A stretch of DNA of 64,000 nt, taken from assembly GCF_008808095.1 (NCBI RefSeq), contig NZ_CP023396.1, positions 3,179,501 through 3,243,500 of the forward strand, given 5' to 3'. The notes under the pieces were generated by a model. The model did no database searches, was not told the origin of the DNA, and worked only from the letters and a program-made list of their open reading frames with translations. The translations under genes and the position numbers were made by a program. Positions 18,789 through 28,015 of this stretch are shown piece after piece (position 1 is the stretch's first letter; the number at the start of each line of letters is the position of its first letter). Origin of the DNA: Pseudoalteromonas ruthenica. Its GTDB lineage: Bacteria > Pseudomonadota > Gammaproteobacteria > Enterobacterales > Alteromonadaceae.

Positions 18789-20828
18789 CTATATTTGTGC
18801 ACCTTGGTGCGCGTCGTCAGCACGCCAACCATAATGTTGCGCCAATTGTGCAGCCTGTTGAGGCACATCGGTTGCTACAAACTGCTGATGCAATACCTGA
18901 ACGCCAATCATGTGATTAATCACCGCATCCAACTGCACCTTCAATGCATCATCAGTGTCAGGGGCATCGTGAAGGGCAAATAAATCCGCCACAGCTTGCG
19001 GGTCTAACAGGCCTGATTGTGCTAATGCCTCGTCGCTTAGGTACTTGTCAGCTAACTGCTTCATCGCTTGCCACTTTTTCTCATCGGTGTGAGCGGGCGG
19101 CGCCATAAAAGCAAACTTTTCCCGTTTGTATAAGGTCTCCGGCAGTAACCCTTTCATTGCCTCACGTAACACGTATTTTTCTTTGTTGTCTTTAATACGC
19201 AGATGAGGAGGGATGTTAAAAGCAAACTCAGCAAGGTGATGATCTAAGAACGCTGGCCGCGCTTCCATCGAGTTAGCCATATCGACTCTGTCACCACCCC
19301 AAGTGAGAATCTGCCCTTCGAGCATGGTTTTAATCCATACATACTGCGCCTTATCGAGAGGGTGACGCCCTGCTAACATATCGTTGTCAAAGGTGTCCGC
19401 AATGGCTTTGCCAGCATCATAATCAGCTAAGGCTATTTTATATTGCTCAGCCACCAACCCATCGGCAAACTCACCACAAGCCAGCCAAGGTTGTAAACAA
19501 CTGGGGGTAAAACCAACTAGGCTTTCCAAGGCCTCATTACGACACTCATTGCGCGAGAGCATCGCGCCCTTAAAGAGCTTATTGGTTTTTTGTAACATGC
19601 TCTGCCACTTTGCGCGCTCATCGGCATCCACTTCATCCATACCATAAAGGAACAAGTCGTTACGGAACGAAGGGTAGCCAGCAAAGAGCTCATCGGACCC
19701 TTCTCCAGTCATCACCACTTTATAGTTTACGTCGTTCACCTGCTGGCTCATGAGGTATTTTGCCACACCTAAGGTGTTGTAAATGGTGCGCTCGGTATGC
19801 CATAAGGTGCGCTCAAAATGACTGTAAAGCTCATCACCGCTTAGTGACATGATATGATGATCGGCCTGCGTGGCTTCGGCCATTTCTTTTGCTATGGGGG
19901 TTTCATCATAATCGTCGCTATCAAAGCCGATGGTGAATGCCTTGATAGGTTGCTGACTCGCCGCCGAAGAGAGCCCGAGAATCGCGCAAGAATCAATGCC
20001 ACCCGACAGGTAACAGCCAACTGGCACATCTGCTGTTAAACGCAGCTGCACCGCTTCTAGTAACTTTTCGCGGACTCCTTGTATATACAACTGTTCATCG
20101 GCGTCATTTTGGTGCTCCTCAGCGCGGGGAAAGTTAACGTCCCAATAGCGGTTATCCGTTATTTGCCACTGCCCATTTTGCCGTTTAAAACTGACAACAT
20201 GGCCCGGCTTGACTTGGTGTACGTCAGCGAATGCCGTGCTCCCCGGCACCATCACTTGAATAAGCTGATGATAGAGCCCAGCACTGGAAAACTGTCGCTT
20301 AACCTTGGGGTGCGCAAACAGCACTTTTAGCTCTGAGCCAAACACCACTTCGTCTTGTGTTTGCGTGTAATACAGGGGCTTTATCCCGAAGCGGTCACGC
20401 ACCAAATGCAGTGTGTCTTCTTTGTTGTCATACAGTGCAAAAGCAAACTCCCCACGCAGTTGCTCCAGCATCGCTTGCATCCCTTGGCGCTGATAAAGAT
20501 GGAGCACAATTTCTGAGTCACTTTTCGATTGGAAACGAGCGCCTTGAGCCACTAAGTCGGCACGAATTCGGGCATAATCATAGAACTCGCCGTTGTGTGT
20601 AAGCATCAGTTGCTCATCACTGTTCATAAAAGGCTGTCGTGCTCGTTGCTCATTCAGGTCAATAATAGAAAGGCGGGCATGACTAAAGCCGATGCCTTTA
20701 CCCTCAATACGACGGTAGCCGAAACCATCGGGGCCGCGATGGTGTTGGATAGCCGCCATATTGACAAGCAGCTGTGGATCAATGGATTGAGTTGGATCGA
20801 GATTAAATACTCCCGCTATACCGCACAT
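18789..20828 (-). CDS. asnB: Asparagine synthase (glutamine-hydrolysing)
   Basis: 679 residues. N-terminal class II glutaminase domain with the catalytic Cys directly after Met (MCGIAGVFN), then HRGPDG, HNGEFYDY and RFGIKPLYY. The C-terminal ATP-pyrophosphatase synthetase domain has the PP-loop SGGIDSCAIL (about 270), TGEGSDELFAGY and RVDMANSMEARPAFLDH. It makes Asn from Asp, Gln and ATP; related members can amidate other acids. It is longer than E. coli AsnB (554) and nearer the Bacillus AsnB/AsnO size. It follows the carbamoyltransferase-like gene by 29 bp on the same strand, so it may share its transcript, and it has its own terminator. Confidence 0.88.
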   Translation of the reverse strand: MCGIAGVFNLDPTQSIDPQLLVNMAAIQHHRGPDGFGYRRIEGKGIGFSHARLSIIDLNEQRARQPFMNSDEQLMLTHNGEFYDYARIRADLVAQGARFQSKSDSEIVLHLYQRQGMQAMLEQLRGEFAFALYDNKEDTLHLVRDRFGIKPLYYTQTQDEVVFGSELKVLFAHPKVKRQFSSAGLYHQLIQVMVPGSTAFADVHQVKPGHVVSFKRQNGQWQITDNRYWDVNFPRAEEHQNDADEQLYIQGVREKLLEAVQLRLTADVPVGCYLSGGIDSCAILGLSSAASQQPIKAFTIGFDSDDYDETPIAKEMAEATQADHHIMSLSGDELYSHFERTLWHTERTIYNTLGVAKYLMSQQVNDVNYKVVMTGEGSDELFAGYPSFRNDLFLYGMDEVDADERAKWQSMLQKTNKLFKGAMLSRNECRNEALESLVGFTPSCLQPWLACGEFADGLVAEQYKIALADYDAGKAIADTFDNDMLAGRHPLDKAQYVWIKTMLEGQILTWGGDRVDMANSMEARPAFLDHHLAEFAFNIPPHLRIKDNKEKYVLREAMKGLLPETLYKREKFAFMAPPAHTDEKKWQAMKQLADKYLSDEALAQSGLLDPQAVADLFALHDAPDTDDALKVQLDAVINHMIGVQVLHQQFVATDVPQQAAQLAQHYGWRADDAHQGAQI

Positions 20829-20857
20829 GTAAAATCCTTACTAAATTAAACCGCTAG

Positions 20858-21936
20858 CTAAATGACATCCATCACTGTATCGGCTCGCTGCACCATACAA
20901 GTGAGAAGTGCCATGCGTAAAAATACTGCGCCTCGCGCTTGGGAGAAATACCAATTATGAGGCGTATCATCTAAACAGGTGGAGAGCTCTTCACCTCGAG
21001 CTAAAGGGTGCAAGATGATGGCGTCTTTTTTCAGCTGAGATTTGCAATTGAGGCCATATTTTTTGCCATAGGTTTCAAAACTATCGCCTACCCAAGCAAT
21101 GGCATTGATGTACACCACATCTAGCTGCGGCAGAACCTCATCCATCTCCTTGCTGGTACGAATATGGATGCCGGCATCGATGAGTTGCTGTTTTTGGCCA
21201 GAGTCGAATATGGTGTCTTCATCTTGGTCGTTGAGTAATACTATTTCATCGACAATCTCGGGGAAATGCACAAACATTTTAAGCAGACTACGCACCGTGC
21301 GCATTTGATTCGGAACGCCAACAATGCCGATTTTTAGCTGGCGAAAATCCTCATGCTCTGGATTAAGTAGCGCTGGGCACCATTTGAAAATAGTGTATAG
21401 GTCGGACATTGCTTGTGTTGGGTGTTCATCAATACCGTTACCCGCATTAATAATAGGAATACGCAGCGGCCCAACCATCTCCGCTATAGACTCATTGGCA
21501 TTGTCTCGCAGTACCACACAGTCGCCGTAGTTATTAAACATCTCTGCGACATCGGCAAGAGACTCTCCTTTGGCAATCCCTGTAGAGGAGCGATCGGTAA
21601 TTGACATGATATCGCCACCTAGGCGATGCCAGGCACTTTCGAATGATAGCCGCGTACGCGTACTTGGTTCATAAAAAGCACTGATGAGAATCTTCCCTTG
21701 CAGCGGCGAGCGATAGCGTGCAGGGTTACTTTCATACTTCGCAGCCAGACGAAATAGCTGCACCAAAATATCGCGGTTCAACTGATCAGCACTGATGATA
21801 TGCTGATTTTCGACTTGATGGAGTAAGTCTCCATCCTCTTCAATTGCTCGTAATAACGCCTTCGGATGAGCATCACCGTAAACATCAGGGCGAGCTCTAT
21901 CAAAAGCGGCTTTTCAATGGCGAGGGCACTTACCAT
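20858..21936 (-). CDS. Aspartate/ornithine carbamoyltransferase family protein, apparent frameshift near the start
   Basis: The main frame (to TTG 21781, 307 residues) holds the carbamoyl-phosphate motif STRTRLSFESAWHRLGG, SSTGIAKGESL, HPTQAMSDLYTIF and the C-terminal HPLARGEEL. In canonical PyrB the Asp-binding stretch contains R-x-Q and HPLPR; here it is YINAIAWVGDSF and HPLAR, so the amino-acid substrate may differ. The family's first strand/helix (NQHIISADQLNRDIL) lies upstream of the TTG, in the same frame up to 21913. The good start, ATG 21936 with AAGGGA, is in another frame; one extra base in the AAAA run (minus strand, 21914-21911) would join them into 359 residues. It is coupled to the microprotein gene upstream. 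Either a sequencing/strain frameshift or recoding. Confidence 0.75.
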
Positions 21937-22049
21937 AATTTTCCCTTAATATGATCGCGAACAAATAAGGTCACGAGTAAAATAGGACACAACAACGCCA
22001 GCACCAGAGCGGCGTATATCAACAGAGAAAACAAACTGCTAGAGATCAT
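21930..22049 (-). CDS. 39-residue single-pass membrane microprotein
   Basis: ATG 22049 is preceded by GGAGG with a 6-nt gap. The product starts MISSSLFSLLIYAALVLALL, continues CPILLVTLFV and ends in a basic tail RDHIKGKLW, i.e. one TM helix with a probable cytoplasmic C-terminus. It overlaps the symporter stop by 11 bp and its own stop overlaps the carbamoyltransferase ATG by 7 bp, so it is embedded by translational coupling. It may be a small subunit or stabiliser of the symporter, as small proteins beside SSS/panF-type carriers are; that is inference. Not recognised as a known family. Confidence 0.65.
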   Translation of the reverse strand: MISSSLFSLLIYAALVLALLCPILLVTLFVRDHIKGKLW

Positions 22050-23463
22050 GATTGTCCTCCGTTGGTGTCTTTAGTTGCTGCCAATTAAAGGGCGTGTTAT
22101 TCAGCTTGCATGCAATGATGCAAACCACCAAGGACACGGCACAGGAAATTAATGCCGCGACGTAAAAACCAATTGCAAAGTAACCAATCAACCCACTTAT
22201 TGTGCCCAAGAGCATGGCCAAACCAGCACTTTTACCAATTAAGCGGCGGTAATATAAGCCAAGTACGATGGGCCAAATGGTGCTTGCAACGAACGCACCG
22301 GCAAAATTAAGTAAGGCACCCAGAGTCGCTAGTTTGGGCAGGCACAATACCCATGTAGCGACCCCCAGAATGACAATAACTCGCTTGCCGATACGCATTA
22401 ACGTTTCAGAGTCAGCATCAGGATTAATATGCTTGTTATAAATATCCTGAGTAATAAGGTCAGAGGTGGCTGCTAAAAGTGAATCAAGACTCGAGGCAAG
22501 CGCGGAGAAAACAATGATAAACAGTAAAATAGCGCCCCCATAACCAAGCACATTTGCCGCCACCATGGGGCCGACCATATCCGCACTGGGAGGGAAAATA
22601 CCTAAGGTTGGCGCGGCAAGGGCAATAAACCCTGTCACTATGGGTATCGGTAACCATAATAATCCGGCGGTGAAGTACGCTTTTTTAGCGGTATCAACAC
22701 GAAAGGCGAAAGCCCGTGACCACCATACGTTAGAGTGAAAGATCTCTCCTAAGCCAAAAAAGATGTTGTTAAACAAAAACAGTAATGCCGCAGGAAACAA
22801 TAAATCCAACAGCATGGGATGCTCTGCGGCGAGGTTCTGATGCACCGTTTCCAAGCTGTAGTTATCGATCACCACACCAGCCACAATGATCACGCCAATC
22901 ACGATAATCAGCGCTTGAATAAAATCGGTAGCGATCACCGCGCGCATCCCACCGAATAAGGTGTATAGCACGCACATGGTGAGGATTACAGTCATCCCCA
23001 AGTGATAATCTAGGCCACTGAGTGATTCCAGCAAAATCCCCCCTGCCATGCCTAAACTGACTAGCCAGCTAAAGGCGTAAACCAAGGAAATAATGAGAAA
23101 TATGCGCCAACTAAAGCGACCAAAGCGTAAGCGAATAAAGTCGCCACTGGTAAACCCTGTGGGCAACAGCCGCTTAATGCGTTGACTAAGCGGAGCAAAT
23201 AACAGCAGCCCTAACGCGGCAAAGGAGTAACCTACCATCCCCCAAATACCAAATTGGTACGTCAATTGTGGTGCCACCAAGGTGGTATTACTGGTGACCC
23301 AGGTTGCCATCGCGGTGGCGGTTGCAAAGGCAAAGCCAACATTACGTCCTGCCAAAGCAAAGTCTTCATGGGATTTAATATGACGTCCAAGCCACCAGCC
23401 GAAAACAACCCAAACGATAGCAAAAATAGCGGTGATAATGAGCGCAGTTTGCGTATCTAACAT
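22039..23463 (-). CDS. Sodium:solute symporter (SSS family)
   Basis: 474 residues with about 13 TM helices of the LeuT-like SSSF fold. Typical motifs: GRNVGFAFATATAMATWVTS near the N-terminus, YTLFGGMRAVIATDFIQALI at about 170-190 and FSALASSLDSLLAATSDLIT at about 315, the latter with the Na2-site Ser/Thr residues. The SSS family carries urea, proline, pantothenate, nucleobases and others; here the neighbours (carbamoylase, carbamoyltransferase-like) hint at a ureido or pyrimidine-derived solute, but sequence alone does not settle it. ATG 23463 with AGGAAG; 8 bp after the signal-peptide protein and overlapping the microprotein. Confidence 0.9.
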   Translation of the reverse strand: MLDTQTALIITAIFAIVWVVFGWWLGRHIKSHEDFALAGRNVGFAFATATAMATWVTSNTTLVAPQLTYQFGIWGMVGYSFAALGLLLFAPLSQRIKRLLPTGFTSGDFIRLRFGRFSWRIFLIISLVYAFSWLVSLGMAGGILLESLSGLDYHLGMTVILTMCVLYTLFGGMRAVIATDFIQALIIVIGVIIVAGVVIDNYSLETVHQNLAAEHPMLLDLLFPAALLFLFNNIFFGLGEIFHSNVWWSRAFAFRVDTAKKAYFTAGLLWLPIPIVTGFIALAAPTLGIFPPSADMVGPMVAANVLGYGGAILLFIIVFSALASSLDSLLAATSDLITQDIYNKHINPDADSETLMRIGKRVIVILGVATWVLCLPKLATLGALLNFAGAFVASTIWPIVLGLYYRRLIGKSAGLAMLLGTISGLIGYFAIGFYVAALISCAVSLVVCIIACKLNNTPFNWQQLKTPTEDNHDL

Positions 23464-23471
23464 GCTACTTC

Positions 23472-23957
23472 CTAAGAATCCGGCGCTCGGTTATCGGCTA
23501 CATAGCCCCGCATTAGCACCACGAACAAAGCGATGAAAAGCACCAAGCCAAGCGTAAATAGCGGCCAAACCAAAGCCATACTGTGGTGCTGCACAACAAC
23601 AGTGGCGCTGTCACTGAGTGCTTGACCCTCTGCAACTAAATTAACGGTGTAATGACCCTCTGCCAAACCACTAATAGTGACAGCTTGCTGGCCGTTGACT
23701 GCAGCTTCTATGGGAAACAGGTGGGAATCAGATTCAATATGCAAGTGCGCATTGGCTAATATAGAGGTGAGTTCTTGCTCACTAAGGGCCAAGGACGGTG
23801 CAGCACGCAACTTTACATCAAAATAGCCGGCGCTGACGTTCTGCTCTGCGGGTTCAATAACAATAGGACGCTGACTCTGCGCACCAGCCACACCCCATCC
23901 CATTGCAAGCGCAAAGATGGTGAAGCTTACCAATACACACTGACTTAGTAATTTCAT
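23472..23957 (-). CDS. Unknown periplasmic protein with C-terminal TM anchor
   Basis: 161 residues; not a family I recognise. A signal peptide (about 1-26, ending VAGAQS) is followed by a beta-rich periplasmic region (about 30-125, with VIEPAEQNVSAGYFDVKLR and AVTISGLAEGHYTVNLVAEG, reminiscent of an Ig-like fold) and a TM helix at about 129-151 with a short charged tail. It lies 8 bp before the symporter, so it is probably its operon partner: an accessory or solute-sensing subunit is possible, unproven. Confidence 0.65.
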   Translation of the reverse strand: MKLLSQCVLVSFTIFALAMGWGVAGAQSQRPIVIEPAEQNVSAGYFDVKLRAAPSLALSEQELTSILANAHLHIESDSHLFPIEAAVNGQQAVTISGLAEGHYTVNLVAEGQALSDSATVVVQHHSMALVWPLFTLGLVLFIALFVVLMRGYVADNRAPDS

Positions 23958-24136
23958 ACTGCCGCAGGCGTCCCTAATGCGTAAAAATTAACCCTAACAC
24001 TCAAATTTTTTGAATTCAAACTAAGCATTTAATTAAAAAAGTTTAGTGAAATAAGCCTAGTACACCTTTATGCAATTGCTGTTAACCCACTTTTTTATTT
24101 GAGTTATTAGCAATCTTTGTGACTTTTTTATCGCCT

Positions 24137-25393
24137 TTACGCGTCGCTTTGACTAACCCAGAAACTGGTTGCTTGGGTGGCAACGCAGGCCAGCAACAAG
24201 TTGGCTCCGGCCTCTACGTCATGCCAATGCGACCACTCATCAGGGGCATGGCTTATGCCATTGACCGAAGGGATAAATATCAGCCCAGTTTCTGTGAGAC
24301 TGGTAAAAAACTGACAATCATGGCCTGCACCACTGGGCATACGTTGATAGTTCAGCCCCAGCTGCTGCGCTTGCTCGGCAATAAAGTCTGTTAACACAGG
24401 GCTGCAATGCTGCGGTGCTAACCAACTTACCTGCTCGTATTCAAACATTAATTGATGGCGTCGAGCGATAGCAGAAAGGGCTTTACGGCAGGCTTGGCTC
24501 AACGCCTCCATGATATGTTGGTCCATATCACGAACCACTAAGGTGAAATCCACCTCACCGGCAATAGTGTGGGCAAACCCGGGCTTTAACTCAGCTTTGC
24601 CTACGGTAATACGGCTGTACTCAGTGCCATCTTCATCAATAATACGGTTTATTTCATGGGCAAAATCTGCCAGCCCCATAAACGCATCAGAACGCATTTC
24701 CATCGGCGCGGTGCCCGCATGGTCGGCCTTACCCACCAGCTTCACAATCCACTTAAATACACCAGAAATGCCATCAACAACGCCAATTTGTATACCGGTT
24801 TGGTCAAGTACAGGGCCTTGTTCGATATGCAGTTCAATAAAGCATTTTAAATCCTCTGGGCTAAACGCTGCGCTCAGCGCTTGCATAGGATCAAGGCCGC
24901 AACTTTTCATAGCGTCACTAAGTAGGTAGCCGTCTGCATCATGCATAGTGAGAATATCGTGCGGGGTTAATTTGCCCGTCAGTGCTTGCGCACCAAACAT
25001 CCCGCCAAAGCGCCCTTCTTCTTCTGCAGTGGCGACTACCCGCACAGGGTGCTTCAAGGCAACGTCATGGTGTTTCAATACCCGCAAACATTCGAGCCCA
25101 GCAATCACCCCCAAAGTACCATCAAACATGCCCCCCGCAGGCACGGAGTCAAGGTGTGAGCCGACTACAACCGCACTGGTATTTTCCGGTCCATACTCAA
25201 TGTGTACATTGCCTGCACCATCCATGTGGGTGCGAAAGCCTTCGCTTTGGGCCAAATCCATAAGCCAATTGCGCGCCTCAAAATCGGCAGCGCTAAAGCC
25301 AGGACGATAAATTCCCTTATCTTCCTCGTTATACCCGATCCGCGACAAAGTAAATAAAGTCTCTTTTAAGCGTTCGATATTAACGTTGTACAT
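24137..25393 (-). CDS. N-carbamoyl-L-amino acid hydrolase / allantoate amidohydrolase family (M20, Zn-dependent)
   Basis: 418 residues, the usual length. Metal ligands are in GSHLDSVPAGGMFDGTLGVI (His and Asp, about 78-97), EEEGRFGGMFG (about 122-132), IELHIEQGP (about 187-195) and the C-terminal PSGAGHDCQFF (about 359-369); the middle NxxxGT-like dimerisation part (DHAGTAPMEMRSDAF) is the family's lid. Family enzymes hydrolyse N-carbamoyl amino acids, beta-ureidopropionate or allantoate. Its place before the symporter and carbamoyltransferase-like genes fits ureido-compound use. ATG 25393 with GGAG upstream. Monocistronic or first in the locus: 179 bp separate it from the next gene, and I see no terminator there. 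Confidence 0.9.
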   Translation of the reverse strand: MYNVNIERLKETLFTLSRIGYNEEDKGIYRPGFSAADFEARNWLMDLAQSEGFRTHMDGAGNVHIEYGPENTSAVVVGSHLDSVPAGGMFDGTLGVIAGLECLRVLKHHDVALKHPVRVVATAEEEGRFGGMFGAQALTGKLTPHDILTMHDADGYLLSDAMKSCGLDPMQALSAAFSPEDLKCFIELHIEQGPVLDQTGIQIGVVDGISGVFKWIVKLVGKADHAGTAPMEMRSDAFMGLADFAHEINRIIDEDGTEYSRITVGKAELKPGFAHTIAGEVDFTLVVRDMDQHIMEALSQACRKALSAIARRHQLMFEYEQVSWLAPQHCSPVLTDFIAEQAQQLGLNYQRMPSGAGHDCQFFTSLTETGLIFIPSVNGISHAPDEWSHWHDVEAGANLLLACVATQATSFWVSQSDA

Positions 25394-25564
25394 ACTCCCT
25401 CCAAAAGCAGAACAGCTGTCCCCACAGTGTAGAAGAAAGCGCCTGTTTGTCAGGTGAACACGTCATATTGCCTGTTATTTCCGACACATGGGCTTATTAG
25501 TAAGGAAAGACACAACAGCAAACTGGTCTGAGTTGTACTCAAAACACAAACATTATGTGGAAAA

Positions 25565-25583
25565 GTTAATACGAACCATTATC
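25565..25583. promoter_or_regulatory. Candidate Fur box before the heme receptor
   Basis: GTTAATACGAACCATTATC matches the 19-bp Fur consensus at about 14 of 19 positions, with the right half (CATTATC) complete. It lies 29 bp before the GTG of the TonB-dependent receptor. Confidence 0.6.
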
Positions 25584-25612
25584 ATACGCACCTTCTTAAA
25601 TAGGAGCACATT

Positions 25613-27928
25613 GTGAAAAGCAGTACAATTTACTCATTATTACTATGCAGTTTTTCTGTTTCCGCCAACCCCTCTTCTCTTCAAGAGCCCATTCAAGAAA
25701 TAGAAGTGATCACCGTTGAGGGTCAGCAGCTGTATTTAAAGAAGCGTGAAATCGAGCATGCCAAAGGGTTTAGCAACGCCGATATTTTCTCCACCTTTGC
25801 CAGCATTGATGCCAACAATTTGCGTAATGAAGCGGGGGCACTCGATATTGGTATTCGCGGCGTGCAAGGCGAAGGGCGAGTACCGATTTTTATTGATGGA
25901 AGTTTACAATCGACCCACACTAACCGTGGGTATATGGGTACTTCTGAGCGCACCTACATTGATTCAGATCTCCTCAGTACAGTGCACATCAGCAAAGGAA
26001 CCAATGTCAGTGCAGCGCCTTTCTCAGCCGGTGCGATTGGTGGTTCCGTGACTATGACCACGCTAACACCCGCTGATATTGTTAGTGGAGGTAAGCAGTA
26101 TGGTGGGCTAATTAAGCTTAAAACCTACAACAACAATAAAATGCCCAACGTCAGCGATGATGCAAGGCAACAAAGTTATTATCAGATTAGCAATGACAGC
26201 GATGTCACCGATTTTAATCACGGCTCTGTGCTTGTAGCCTCTGCGTTCGCCGGTCCACAACTCAGCGCCGTACTTGCGTACAGCGATAAGAAAACAGGGA
26301 ATTACTTTGCCGGCTCTCATGGCTACCACGAATTTGTCGAACACAACGATTGGGGCGACGTTTTACCGCCAGTAAACCGTGGCGGTGAAGTGGTTAATAC
26401 TAGCTTTGAGAGTCAATCGGCTCTGGCCAAACTGAGCTACCAGCCCAGCGATGAGCACCTATTTGAACTCAATACCCGCCACCATCAGCAAAAAGCCGGG
26501 GAGATGCTCGCGTCTTATTGGTATAAACAGCGGGCTGACGATATTTGGCAACTTCCAGATGGCTCTTGGGAAGTCATGCCCGAAGGCGTCGAAACCATGC
26601 CACAGTGGCAGCCCGGCACGGCACAGGTTAATACAGTGAGTGCTAGCTACCGTTTTCTACCGACAAATAATGCGCTTTTCGATGTTCGCGTGAACGCTTG
26701 GAGCACACATGCCAAGTTAGAACAATACAATGCGCTAGGCAGTAACTTTGGCCCCAATGCCCTGCAATACTTCCACAAATACACGAATAAACGTCATGGT
26801 ATTGGCGCATACAATACCGCCTCTTTGATGCTCGCCAACACGTTACCGACTACGCTCACTTATGGCTTGTCTTGGCAATCTGAACGTTTGCAGCCAGAAA
26901 AGGACGCTGCTAATTACTTTTATGGCGACCAGCCCACTTCTCGCAATGGTAAACAAGTTAAGCGCAGTGCATTTATAGATGCTGAATTTGATCTTGCGCC
27001 GTTCGAGTTAGCCCTTAACTTTAGCCATCACGATTCCGAAACTGAAGATTACCAAGATCATTACAGACTCGAGTTCAACGGCAAAACTGACGCAATCGCG
27101 CAGCTAACCTATCGCTTTTCCAATAACGCCTATGTATTGGCTAAATATAGCAGCGCCTATCGCATGCCGAATGTCTATGAAACAACCGTCTCCAACGAGG
27201 TGTTTTCATATTCACCGTACTACCCACTCTCACCGGAGCAAACGAAATCATTTGAACTAACTCTGGGTCAGCAACTCTCCGACTTACTAACGCCAAAGGA
27301 CACCCTTGCCTGGTCAGCCACCTATTTCCACACCCGTATTGATGACATGCTAGGAACCGCGCAGTTAGCCAATCCAGACCCTCAGGCGCAGGGATGGCAA
27401 AAATCAGCATTCACCTTTACCAATTACGATAGCTTTACCCTTCCAGGTATTGAATTAACAGTTAATTATCGCGGTGCCCAATTCTATGGCTCTATCGCTT
27501 ATACCCAATATACGGGGGCACAGATCTGCGCCACTGATGCGGCTGCGTTTAACGACGCTCAGCGCTGCAGTGCGCAAGGTTTCTCTGGCAGCCTAACGCC
27601 ACTGCGTATTCCACCGAAACGAAAGTTGGTTGCCACTCTAGGTAAAACCTTCTTTGCTGATACGCTTGATGCTGGCGTGATTTACAAGGGGCATTCGCAA
27701 AAATATCATCCGGGCGGATTTTTAGTAGGCACCGGAGTTGATGCATTACAAAGGATTCCTGCCAGTTACCAGCTAGATATGTACCTTGATTACAAGATAA
27801 ATGACGCACTATCAAGCTCCCTTGCTATCACTAACGTAACCGATCGATACGTGGTTTCCTCGGGATCAATTGTTGCCATGCCAGAGCCGGGACGAACTGT
27901 CACGGTCGCTTTGGAAGTGAAACTTTGA
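25613..27928 (+). CDS. TonB-dependent receptor, probably for heme
   Basis: 771-residue outer-membrane receptor from GTG 25613 (TAGGAG upstream). Signal peptide about 1-18, TonB-box-like stretch (EIEVITVEG), plug domain about 45-155 (GALDIGIRGVQGEGRVPIFI, HISKGTNVSAAPFSAGAIGG), then a 22-strand barrel. Residues YRMPNVYE followed by PLSPEQTKSFEL resemble the FRAP/NPxL region of heme receptors, and the C-terminus ends with the beta signal VTVALEVKL. The next gene is a heme oxygenase, strongly suggesting heme or hemoprotein uptake. Fur-box candidate upstream. Confidence 0.88.
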   Translation: MKSSTIYSLLLCSFSVSANPSSLQEPIQEIEVITVEGQQLYLKKREIEHAKGFSNADIFSTFASIDANNLRNEAGALDIGIRGVQGEGRVPIFIDGSLQSTHTNRGYMGTSERTYIDSDLLSTVHISKGTNVSAAPFSAGAIGGSVTMTTLTPADIVSGGKQYGGLIKLKTYNNNKMPNVSDDARQQSYYQISNDSDVTDFNHGSVLVASAFAGPQLSAVLAYSDKKTGNYFAGSHGYHEFVEHNDWGDVLPPVNRGGEVVNTSFESQSALAKLSYQPSDEHLFELNTRHHQQKAGEMLASYWYKQRADDIWQLPDGSWEVMPEGVETMPQWQPGTAQVNTVSASYRFLPTNNALFDVRVNAWSTHAKLEQYNALGSNFGPNALQYFHKYTNKRHGIGAYNTASLMLANTLPTTLTYGLSWQSERLQPEKDAANYFYGDQPTSRNGKQVKRSAFIDAEFDLAPFELALNFSHHDSETEDYQDHYRLEFNGKTDAIAQLTYRFSNNAYVLAKYSSAYRMPNVYETTVSNEVFSYSPYYPLSPEQTKSFELTLGQQLSDLLTPKDTLAWSATYFHTRIDDMLGTAQLANPDPQAQGWQKSAFTFTNYDSFTLPGIELTVNYRGAQFYGSIAYTQYTGAQICATDAAAFNDAQRCSAQGFSGSLTPLRIPPKRKLVATLGKTFFADTLDAGVIYKGHSQKYHPGGFLVGTGVDALQRIPASYQLDMYLDYKINDALSSSLAITNVTDRYVVSSGSIVAMPEPGRTVTVALEVKL

Positions 27929-27935
27929 TGGTCAC

Positions 27936-27961
27936 TCACCAGTGCCGCCATGCGCTGGTGA
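27936..27961 (+). other. Intergenic hairpin between receptor and heme oxygenase
   Basis: Arms TCACCAG and CTGGTGA enclose 12 nt. There is no T run, so it may protect or process the receptor mRNA or attenuate the downstream gene rather than terminate. Confidence 0.4.
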
Positions 27962-28015
27962 CTTACATTCACACCTTATACCTATAAACCGTTTAAAGAC
28001 TACCCGGAGTAATAC

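Noticed and set aside
21781..21936. Treating the carbamoyltransferase gene as simply starting at TTG 21781
   Set aside because: It would drop the conserved first strand/helix that is readable just upstream in the same frame, and the TTG has no ribosome site.
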